Assembly: GCF_003574625.1 (NCBI RefSeq)
Contig: NZ_QNUJ01000007.1
Location: forward strand, 266,149-330,148
Reading direction: 5' to 3'
Length of the DNA: 64,000 nt
Source of the DNA: Shinella zoogloeoides
Lineage (GTDB): Bacteria; Pseudomonadota; Alphaproteobacteria; Rhizobiales; Rhizobiaceae
Shown here: positions 57,888-64,000 of the stretch, piece by piece
How positions within the stretch are numbered: position 1 is the stretch's first letter
How the letters are laid out: the number at the start of each line of letters is the position of its first letter
Program-made: the position numbers and the translations under genes
Notes under the pieces: generated by a model
Database searches by the model: none
Told to the model about the DNA's origin: nothing
Seen by the model: only the letters and a program-made list of their open reading frames with translations

Positions 57888-58526
57888 ATGCGAATGCTCA
57901 ACGCCCTGAGCCCCATCCAACTCAGCCGGAGGCTCTTCATCGCCGGCGGCGCGCTGGCGCTGACGGGCATCGGCATCCGCGCCACGCAGGCCAACGCGAT
58001 CATCGGCAAGGCCGTCGAGATCACCGGCAATGTCAGCCGCCGGCAGGCGAACCGTCTGGAGGGCCTGAAGGCCGGCGCCAGCCTGATGGACCGCGACTTC
58101 GTCTCGACGGGCAAGGAAAGCTTCGCGGAACTCGCCCTCGGCGAGGATACCAGCCTCCTGCTCGGCAGCGAGACGGAACTCCTGATCGATACCTTCATCG
58201 CCGGCCAGGGCGGCACCATCGAGCTCGGCACCGGGCAGATGGTCTTCGACCGGCCGGAAGGCCTCGCCAAGATCGACCTCACCATGCGTACCGCCTTCGG
58301 CATGATCGGCGTGCGCGGCACGAAATTCTTCGCCGGCCCCAATCGCGGCGTCTTCGCCGTCTTCGTCGAGCACGGCCGCGTCGAGGTGACGGGCGGCGGC
58401 GTGATGAAGGCGGTCGGCCGCGGCGAGGGCGTCGAGATCCGGGCGCCGGGCGAGGCACCCGGCGCGGTCACGCAATGGGGCAAGGCCCGCATCCGCGAGG
58501 CCTATGCGAGCGTCGGCATCCGCTAA
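57888..58526 (+). CDS. FecR-domain protein with Tat-like signal
   Basis: 212 residues. The N-terminus has SRRLFIAGGALALTGIGI, a twin-arginine motif (SRRxFI) with a mildly hydrophobic core, so Tat export is likely, with cleavage after QANA. The FecR domain spans about 60-150 (LLGSETELLIDTF, GMIGVRGTKFFAG). FecR domains sense or hold surface ligands. The stop overlaps the stop of the convergent CHASE2 cyclase by 4 bp; these two families are often neighbours, so it may pass a signal to the cyclase. Confidence 0.88.
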   Translation: MRMLNALSPIQLSRRLFIAGGALALTGIGIRATQANAIIGKAVEITGNVSRRQANRLEGLKAGASLMDRDFVSTGKESFAELALGEDTSLLLGSETELLIDTFIAGQGGTIELGTGQMVFDRPEGLAKIDLTMRTAFGMIGVRGTKFFAGPNRGVFAVFVEHGRVEVTGGGVMKAVGRGEGVEIRAPGEAPGAVTQWGKARIREAYASVGIR

Positions 58527-60367
58527 TCCAGTGTGAAGAGCGCCATCGTGCCGAAGCCGCGGATCTCGTGGCTGCCGATAGCGCGCAGCGTCCGGACGGC
58601 CTCGCCGGCCGCGCGCGGGCCGACGCAGATCTGCGTGCCGAGGAACTTGTTGGCATCCTGCAGCCGTGCGGCGAGGTTCACCGCATCGCCGTGCGCCGTA
58701 TAGTCGAGCTTACCGCCGGTCCCCACTTCCCCCAGCACCGCCATGCCCGTCTCGACGCCGATGCGCGTGCGGCCGAAATCCTTGTCGAGGAAAGCGGGGC
58801 GGCGGCGCATCTCCTCCGTCAGGGCGCGGATCTCGTCGGCGCAGGCGAGCGCCTTGTCGACATGCCGGTCGAGGTCGTCGGGCGCGTTGAAGAGCGCATG
58901 CACCGCATCGCCCACCACCTTGTCCACCATGCCGCCATGGCGCGCGACGAGGGCGTTCACCTCGGAGAAGTAGATGTCGAGCAGCCTGACGAGGTCATGC
59001 GGCCCGATCTTCTGGGCGAGCGCGGAAAAGCCCTCGATATCGGTGAAGAGCGCCGTCACCTGCCGCTCCTCGCCCGCCACGCGCTCGAGGTCGGGATTGT
59101 CGATATAGCGCGAGACGACGGATTGCGGCAGGTATTGCGCAAAGCGCAGGCGGGCCGTCGCCTCGGCGCGGCGCACATGGGCATATTGCAGGAGGCCGGT
59201 GACGAGCGCCGCCGTCGCCACGATCAGCGACATGCCGACCGCATCCGAAAGCAGCGCCGTGCGCAGATAGAGCAGCACGGACGCGCCGAAGACGAGGCCG
59301 ATGAGGCCGATGCCGGCCATCGCCGCCCCGAGCGGCCGCAGCCGCGCCGCCGCGAGCGCCGCCGCCGCCCCGGTAAGGAAGGCAAAGCCGGCTTCCAGCG
59401 GCAGGAGCCCGATTTCCCGCGCCGGGATGCGGTCGGTGAGGATGGCGTTCGCCACGTCCGCATGGATCTGCACGGACGGTTCGAGGGTCATGGAGGCGCT
59501 GGTGCGAAGCCCGCCGAGATTGGGCAGGCTGCTGCCGATCAGCACCACCTTGCCGGCGATCCGCTCGGCCGGAACGCGCCCGGCAACCACGTCGCCGGCG
59601 GAGAAGGTGCGCGCGGCGATCGCCGCCGGTCCGCTCGCCACGAAGCGCAGGCTGCCGTCCTCGTCGAGCCGCAGGATGCGCGAATCCTGCCGCAGCCAGG
59701 CGGGATTGCCGCCGAGGACAGGGGTATGCGCGCCGGCCGCGAGCCGCGCGGCCTCCACGCCGAGCGCCGGATAGGCCGCATTGCCGAGAATGGCATAGGC
59801 CTGCACGCGGCGCACCACCGCATCCTCGTCGCCGACGAGGAAGGCGGCCGCCGCCGCGCTGGACCTGTCCTGCAGGAAGGCGCAGGAGCTTTCCGTTCCC
59901 TCGATGAACCAGAGGTCCGGCACGCCGACCGGCCGCTGCAGGGCGAGCTTGGGAACGGGATGCGGCGCGCCGTCCGGCGCCTCGCCGATCAGGAAGCCGA
60001 GCACCGTCGGCACCCGGCCGATGGCGCCGGCAAGGGCGGCATTGGCCGGCTCTTCCGCCGCGCAATCCGTGCTGAAGATGAAATCGAAGGCGACGGCCGC
60101 CGGCCTTGCCGCCGCAAGCCGGTCGACCAAAGCGGCCGTCTCGGCCCGCGTCCAGTCCTTGTTCGGCGCGCCCTGGAAGGCCTTGCGGTCGATGTCGACG
60201 ACGACGATCCGGTCGCTCTGCACCGTCGGCATCGCCTGCGTCAACGCATCGAAGTAGGATTCGCGCTGGCGCTCCAGCGCCGTCTCGCCGAGGGCGAAAA
60301 GGGCGAGCGCGCCGGCAAGGCTGGCGGCGAGGCCAGCGGCAAGGGGCCTGTATCTCTTGGCGATCAT
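58523..60367 (-). CDS. adenylate/guanylate cyclase with CHASE2 sensor
   Basis: 614 residues. An N-terminal helix (about 10-30), an extracytoplasmic CHASE2 domain (about 35-290), three membrane helices (about 300-375) and a class III cyclase domain (about 420-600). Metal Asps are seen in FTDIEGFS and VVGDAVHALF, the transition-state Asn/Arg in AVNLAARL, and the Lys and Thr of DKVVGD and DYTAHGD fit ATP rather than GTP. It probably makes cAMP in response to an outside signal. The CRP-type gene starts just upstream with a 12-bp gap. Confidence 0.9.
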   Translation of the reverse strand: MIAKRYRPLAAGLAASLAGALALFALGETALERQRESYFDALTQAMPTVQSDRIVVVDIDRKAFQGAPNKDWTRAETAALVDRLAAARPAAVAFDFIFSTDCAAEEPANAALAGAIGRVPTVLGFLIGEAPDGAPHPVPKLALQRPVGVPDLWFIEGTESSCAFLQDRSSAAAAAFLVGDEDAVVRRVQAYAILGNAAYPALGVEAARLAAGAHTPVLGGNPAWLRQDSRILRLDEDGSLRFVASGPAAIAARTFSAGDVVAGRVPAERIAGKVVLIGSSLPNLGGLRTSASMTLEPSVQIHADVANAILTDRIPAREIGLLPLEAGFAFLTGAAAALAAARLRPLGAAMAGIGLIGLVFGASVLLYLRTALLSDAVGMSLIVATAALVTGLLQYAHVRRAEATARLRFAQYLPQSVVSRYIDNPDLERVAGEERQVTALFTDIEGFSALAQKIGPHDLVRLLDIYFSEVNALVARHGGMVDKVVGDAVHALFNAPDDLDRHVDKALACADEIRALTEEMRRRPAFLDKDFGRTRIGVETGMAVLGEVGTGGKLDYTAHGDAVNLAARLQDANKFLGTQICVGPRAAGEAVRTLRAIGSHEIRGFGTMALFTLD

Positions 60368-60379
60368 CTGGTCGGCGGC

Positions 60380-61084
60380 CTATGCATCATCCGGCTCGGC
60401 AATGCCGTAGAGCCGGCCGACATGGCAATGGATGATGCCGTCGCTGCGGCGGATGGCGCCGGCCTCTTCCAGCACCAGGATGGAGCGGTTGATTTTCGGC
60501 CGGCTGGCGCCGAGGATGCCGGCGATCTCCGTCTGGCTCAGCGAAAGCTGGAGATTGGCGCTGTCGGGCAGTTCCTCGCCGTGGATGGTGCGCAGCGTCG
60601 CCAGGAAGAAGCGGGCGACGCGGGCGTCGAGATCGTAGAGCGCGATGGTCTCGAGTTGCTCCGTCGTCTCGCGCAGCTTGGTGCAGAGATAGTGGATGAT
60701 CGCCTGCGCGGCGGCCGGGTGGCGCGCGATGAGGTCGAGGAAGTCGCGCTTGGCGATCACATAGCCTTCCGTGGCGACGGCCGCCGTGGCATCGGCCGAG
60801 CGCGGCTGGCCGTCGAGGATCGCCATCTCGCCGAGCACCGCGCCGGGCTCCAACTGGCGCAGTGACAGTTCCTTGCCCTGCGGCGTGATCAGCGAGAGCT
60901 TGATGCGGCCGGAAACGAGCGCGATGAGATAGGTGCCCTCGTCGCCGCGCTGGAAGATGACGGTGCCGGCCGGCCATTTGCGGTAGGTCGCAATAGCCGC
61001 GATCTCGCCGATCGTTTCCTTGCCGAACCCCTCGAAAATCGGAAAGGAACGCCAGAACGCAGCACTCCTGTTGATCTCGTTCAT
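60380..61084 (-). CDS. CRP/FNR-family transcriptional regulator
   Basis: 234 residues from ATG 61084. The nucleotide-binding barrel (about 15-130) has the phosphate cassette GEMAILDGQPRSADATA, with the Arg-Ser pair that holds the cyclic phosphate, so cAMP binding is likely. A winged helix with QTEIAGILGASRPKINRSI lies at about 170-205. It lacks the iron-sulfur cysteines of FNR. It is the first gene of a two-gene operon with the cyclase, so the pair may form a short sensor-effector loop. Confidence 0.9.
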   Translation of the reverse strand: MNEINRSAAFWRSFPIFEGFGKETIGEIAAIATYRKWPAGTVIFQRGDEGTYLIALVSGRIKLSLITPQGKELSLRQLEPGAVLGEMAILDGQPRSADATAAVATEGYVIAKRDFLDLIARHPAAAQAIIHYLCTKLRETTEQLETIALYDLDARVARFFLATLRTIHGEELPDSANLQLSLSQTEIAGILGASRPKINRSILVLEEAGAIRRSDGIIHCHVGRLYGIAEPDDA

Positions 61085-61200
61085 ATCCGCTTTCCCCCGG
61101 CCGCTGACGGAGCGGGCACCTCGTGGGGAAATCTTCGCCCAGCCGCCGGGCGCTTGCAACAGAAAAGAGCGGCGTCCTGCGGCCGGTAGCGGATGGTGCG

Positions 61201-61386
61201 CTACCGGCAGATGCGCACCCGCTTGGTGACGATCCGGCCATAGGCGTCGGTCGTGCGGATGCGCTTTGTGATGCAGTTCTGCTGGTAGTGGCCGTAATAG
61301 CCCTCGCCACGGCCACCGGCTTTTCCGGAGGCGGTGAAGGCGAGGGTGACGGCGGCAAGGACAAGGATGGAAAGCAGGGGGCGCAT
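61201..61386 (-). CDS. small secreted protein of unknown function
   Basis: 61 residues from ATG 61386 (a longer reading exists but begins inside Pro/Ser-rich sequence). A signal peptide (RPLLSILVLAAVTLAFTASG, cut after SGKA) leaves about 38 residues: Gly/Tyr-rich GGRGEGYYGHY, then a basic CITKRIRTTDAYGRIVTKR with two Cys that could form one disulfide. I do not recognise a family. It lies 114 bp beyond (upstream of) the CRP-type gene, with a weak ribosome site. Confidence 0.7.
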   Translation of the reverse strand: MRPLLSILVLAAVTLAFTASGKAGGRGEGYYGHYQQNCITKRIRTTDAYGRIVTKRVRICR

Positions 61387-61594
61387 GATGTCTCTGGAGG
61401 GGGAAGGGGAAGGGGGGATGCGAGAATGCGGGTCGCCTCCTTCTCGCACGAGGCGCGGTGCGTTTCTGTTCCGCGGGGAACAGGATATCGTTCACAAAAA
61501 GAGAACGATCTGTCTTCTGATTGCCCGGCTTCCTTGACGAATGAAAGCTGCTATCTGTCCGCCAACGCAAACACCGAAGCCTCAGGAGCTTTTC

Positions 61595-62023
61595 ATGCCG
61601 CAGAACGCCGTCGTCCTCGTCGGACGCATCCTCCTCGCCCTCATGTTCATCACGTCGGGCTATCCGAAGCTGATCGATCCGTCGGGCACCGCCGGCATGA
61701 TCGCCGGTGCGGGCCTCCCGGCCGCCACCGCGCTTGCTTATGTCGCCGGCCTCTTCGAGCTGGTCTCCGGCCTCTTCATCCTCGTCGGCTTCCAGACGCG
61801 CATTGCCGCCTATCTGCTCGCTGCTTTCAGCGTCTTCACCGCTCTCGTCTTCCACAGCGGCACGATCAACATTCCGGACTTCCCGGAAGGCGCAAACGGC
61901 CTGCTCACCGTCTTCAACGGCCTGATGATGTGGAAGAACATCACGATCGCCGGCGGCTTCCTCGTGCTCGCCGCCTTCGGCCCGGGCTCCATCTCGCTCG
62001 ACGCCCGCCGCGCCGCGGCCTGA
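61595..62023 (+). CDS. DoxX-family membrane protein
   Basis: 142 residues from ATG 61595, AGGAG 8 bp upstream. Four membrane helices (about 6-24, 47-68, 73-93, 105-125); the N-terminal VLVGRILLALMFITSGYPKL and middle GLFELVSGLFILVGF are typical of DoxX/YphA-type proteins. Some are subunits of quinone oxidoreductases; this group is often of unknown role or linked to oxidative stress. A strong terminator follows. Confidence 0.9.
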   Translation: MPQNAVVLVGRILLALMFITSGYPKLIDPSGTAGMIAGAGLPAATALAYVAGLFELVSGLFILVGFQTRIAAYLLAAFSVFTALVFHSGTINIPDFPEGANGLLTVFNGLMMWKNITIAGGFLVLAAFGPGSISLDARRAAA

Positions 62024-62049
62024 ACGACAGCCATATTCTGATCCTCCAG

Positions 62050-62081
62050 AAACCCTTCCCGGCCCGCCGGGGAGGGTTTTT
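62050..62081 (+). terminator. terminator after doxX
   Basis: AAACCCTTCCCGG-type stem pairs with CCGGGGAGGGTTT around CCCG, then a T-run (62077-62081). Confidence 0.85.
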
Positions 62082-62164
62082 CCGTATCTGGGGCCGTGCA
62101 TCCGCTGGAAAGCCGCCGCTCTTGCTGCTATGCGCAGGCAAAGACAGTCATGCGGGAGATGCCG

Positions 62165-62863
62165 ATGTTTTCCAATTCCTTTCCGGACCGAGACGTGATG
62201 GCGGAGCTGATGGCCCGCATGCTGTGGGAGATCAAGGCGGTGCATTTCCGCCCGGAAGAGCCCTACAAGCTCGCCTCCGGCATGGCCTCGCCGGTCTACA
62301 TGGACTGCCGCAAGCTGCTCTCCTATCCACGCATCCGCTCGGCCATCATGGATTTCGCCGCCGCGACCGTCACCCGCAATGCCGGCTTCGAGCGCTTCGA
62401 CGTGATTGCCGGCGGCGAGACGGCGGGCATTCCCTTCGCTGCGCTCTTGGCCGACCGCCTCGGCCTGCCGATGATCTATGTGCGCAAGAAGCCGAAGGGC
62501 CACGGCCGCAACGCCCAGATCGAGGGCGTCATGGCGGAGGGCGCGCGCGTCCTCGTCATCGAGGACCTCGTGACGGTCGGCGGCTCCATGTTCACCTTCA
62601 TCGACGCCATCCGCGCGGCCGGCGGCGTGGTGGAGCACGGCATGTCGCTGTTCTACTACGGCATCTTCAGGGAGGCCGAGGCACGCTATGCCAATGGCGG
62701 CGTCAGGCTGCACCACATCGCCACCTGGCGTGACGTGCTGGCCGTCGCCCGCAAGGAAAAGCTCTTCGACGACGCGACGCTCGCCTCCGTCGAGGCCTTC
62801 TTCGATGCGCCGCTCGCCTGGTCGGCGAAGAACGGCGGCGTCGCGGAACTGCCGACCGCATAA
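62165..62863 (+). CDS. pyrE: orotate phosphoribosyltransferase
   Basis: 232 residues from ATG 62165, with GGGAG 7-8 bp upstream. The substrate loop [13 protein letters not shown] near 112-124 and the PRPP motif [14 protein letters not shown] near 133-146 are clear. It joins orotate to PRPP in UMP synthesis. It is the longer rhizobial form with a C-terminal extension (about 190-232). It is followed by the fructokinase gene with 64 bp between, which contains an operator-like dyad. Confidence 0.94.
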   Translation: MFSNSFPDRDVMAELMARMLWEIKAVHFRPEEPYKLASGMASPVYMDCRKLLSYPRIRSAIMDFAAATVTRNAGFERFDVIAGGETAGIPFAALLADRLGLPMIYVRKKPKGHGRNAQIEGVMAEGARVLVIEDLVTVGGSMFTFIDAIRAAGGVVEHGMSLFYYGIFREAEARYANGGVRLHHIATWRDVLAVARKEKLFDDATLASVEAFFDAPLAWSAKNGGVAELPTA

Positions 62864-62892
62864 AAATCGCTGGCGCTTTCGGTTGTGATCGT

Positions 62893-62906
62893 TTAAATCG
62901 ATTGAA
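62893..62906. promoter_or_regulatory. dyad TTAAATCGATTGAA upstream of fructokinase
   Basis: A near-palindrome with central CG, 21 bp before the start codon, equal at 12 of 14 bases to the site before pgi. A LacI-family sugar regulator is inferred. Confidence 0.5.
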
Positions 62907-62927
62907 ATTCCGATTGGAGGATACCGG

Positions 62928-63857
62928 ATGATCCTGTGTTGTGGTGAAGCGCTGATCGACATGCTGCCGCGGACGACGACGCTCGGCGAGGATGCTTATG
63001 CGCCCTATGCGGGCGGCGCGATCTTCAACACGGCGATCGCCCTCGGCCGCCTCGGCGTTCCGGCCGGCTTCTTCACCGGCCTTTCCGACGACATGATGGG
63101 CGACATCCTGCGCAAGACGCTGGGCGAGAGCGGCGTCGACTACAGCTATTGCGCCACGCTGTCGCGCCCGACCACCGTCGCCTTCGTCAAGCTGGTCGAC
63201 GGCCATGCGACCTATGCCTTCTACGACGAGAACACCGCCGGCCGCATGATCACCGAGGCCGAGCTTCCGGTTCTCGGCGCGGATTGCGAGGCGCTGCATT
63301 TCGGCGCCATCAGCCTCATCCCGGAGCCCTGCGGCTCCACCTACGAGGCGCTGCTGGCGCGCGAGCACGAAAAGCGCGTCATCGCGCTCGACCCGAACAT
63401 CCGCCCCGGCTTCATCCGGGACAAGGACGCCCATATGGGCCGCATCCGCCGCATGGCGGCCATGTCCGACATCGTGAAGTTCTCCGACGAGGACCTCGCC
63501 TGGTTCGGCCTTGAAGGTGACGAGGATGCGCTCGCCCGCCACTGGCTGCACCACGGCGCGAAGCTCGTCGTCGTGACGCGCGGCGCGGAAGGCGCGGTCG
63601 GCTATACGGCGGACCACAAGGTCACGGTGCCGAGCGAGCGCGTGACGGTGGTCGATACCGTCGGTGCCGGCGACACGTTCGATGCGGGCGTGCTCGCCTC
63701 GCTGAAGATGCAGAACCTGCTCACCAAGCAGCAGGTGGCAAAGCTCTCCGAAGACCAGATCGCCAGGGCGCTGGCGCTCGGCGCCAAGGCCGCCGCCGTC
63801 ACCGTCTCCAGAGCCGGCGCCAACCCGCCCTGGGCAAAGGAAATCGGCCTCGCCTGA
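62928..63857 (+). CDS. fructokinase (PfkB family)
   Basis: 309 residues. It opens ILCCGEALIDMLP, has AGGAIFNTAIALGRLGV near 29 (sugar side) and the catalytic DTVGAGDTFDAGVLA near 245. The N-terminal motif and length fit fructokinases like Frk of rhizobia more than ribokinases. It phosphorylates fructose to fructose-6-phosphate, which Pgi uses. GGAGG lies 9 bp before the ATG. No fructose transporter lies in the window. Confidence 0.9.
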   Translation: MILCCGEALIDMLPRTTTLGEDAYAPYAGGAIFNTAIALGRLGVPAGFFTGLSDDMMGDILRKTLGESGVDYSYCATLSRPTTVAFVKLVDGHATYAFYDENTAGRMITEAELPVLGADCEALHFGAISLIPEPCGSTYEALLAREHEKRVIALDPNIRPGFIRDKDAHMGRIRRMAAMSDIVKFSDEDLAWFGLEGDEDALARHWLHHGAKLVVVTRGAEGAVGYTADHKVTVPSERVTVVDTVGAGDTFDAGVLASLKMQNLLTKQQVAKLSEDQIARALALGAKAAAVTVSRAGANPPWAKEIGLA

Positions 63858-63902
63858 GAGGGTAAGCCTCTACAGCCTTCCCGCAAAAGAAAAGCAACGG
63901 TG

Positions 63903-64000
63903 TTAGGCGTCAAGCGCCGTTGCTCTATGCTCTCGCATTCTGGCGTTGAGAATGACGATCATCTTGCGCATGACGGCGACGATTGCGACCTTTCCCGGCT
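63903..64000 (-). mobile_element. IS110-family transposase, C-terminal part
   Basis: The minus strand reads in from the right edge and ends in a TAA at 63903-63905. The visible product (31 residues) includes PGKVAIVAVMRKMIVILNAR and ends REHRATALDA. The R/A-x-x-A-x-x-A-x-M-RK-x-x-x-I-LNA pattern is the C-terminus of IS110/IS1111-type DEDD transposases. The rest lies outside the window. The stretch 63858-63902 probably includes the element's end. Confidence 0.82.

Overview
The window is a gene-dense, GC-rich stretch of an alphaproteobacterial chromosome. Gene order and intergenic repeats point to the Rhizobiaceae (Ensifer/Sinorhizobium, Rhizobium or Shinella type); the genus is an inference and not proven. 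Supporting signs are the miaB-phoH-ybeY-corC-lnt-HTH-metK-trmB cluster, the phoR-pstSCAB-phoU-phoB cluster, chemoreceptors ending in WEEF, a RIME-like intergenic mosaic element and a ROSE-type RNA thermometer. Almost everything is housekeeping or conserved regulatory DNA. The only mobile DNA is the tail of an IS110-type transposase at the right edge.

Layout. 1-8256: tRNA and rRNA maturation, envelope and SAM genes (miaB, phoH, ybeY, corC-like, lnt, a PraR/PhrR-like regulator, metK, trmB). 8284-11718: a DUF1150 protein, a small heat-shock protein under a heat-shock promoter and RNA thermometer, a nucleoside hydrolase pair and a glycosyltransferase. 11771-18475: pgi, an acyl-CoA ligase, an AI-2E-type transporter, an FMN reductase, tRNA-Thr and a nitronate monooxygenase. 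18476-19541 holds no convincing gene; it is filled by a strongly diverged tandem repeat of about 168 bp. 19542-29521: a membrane-anchored unknown, PPK2 polyphosphate kinase and, divergently, the phosphate regulon. 29522-34549: intergenic repeats and terminators, a chemoreceptor, ribokinase and RmuC. 34662-40132: def-fmt-truA, then a dapD-DUF805-dapE-membrane protein operon on the other strand. 40308-49077: a LOG-family protein, an eight-EF-hand protein, a HAD phosphatase, a DMT transporter, argB, an anti-sigma factor, ysxC and the rpmH-rnpA-yidC operon. 49508-54842: a second chemoreceptor, a histidine kinase, tRNA-Arg and a lipoprotein hydrolase. 55004-61386: a DUF1236 protein and a probable cyclic-nucleotide neighbourhood (calcineurin-like phosphoesterase, FecR-domain protein, CHASE2 cyclase, CRP-type regulator). 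61595-64000: DoxX, pyrE, fructokinase and the IS110 fragment.

How the parts work together. Phosphate sensing (PhoR/PhoB/PhoU), uptake (PstSCAB, with a Pho box before pstS) and phosphate storage (PPK2) are side by side. Def, Fmt and TruA serve translation start and tRNA maturation. DapD and DapE act in lysine and meso-diaminopimelate synthesis. Pairs of related dyads upstream of separate genes suggest shared regulators: TTGACGT/ACGTCAA sites before the acyl-CoA ligase and the nitronate monooxygenase, and TTAAATCG-type sites before pgi and fructokinase.

No single new system comparable to a defence or secretion island is visible. The least explained structure is the 168-bp repeat array. The best-supported regulatory find is the promoter plus thermometer of the small heat-shock gene.
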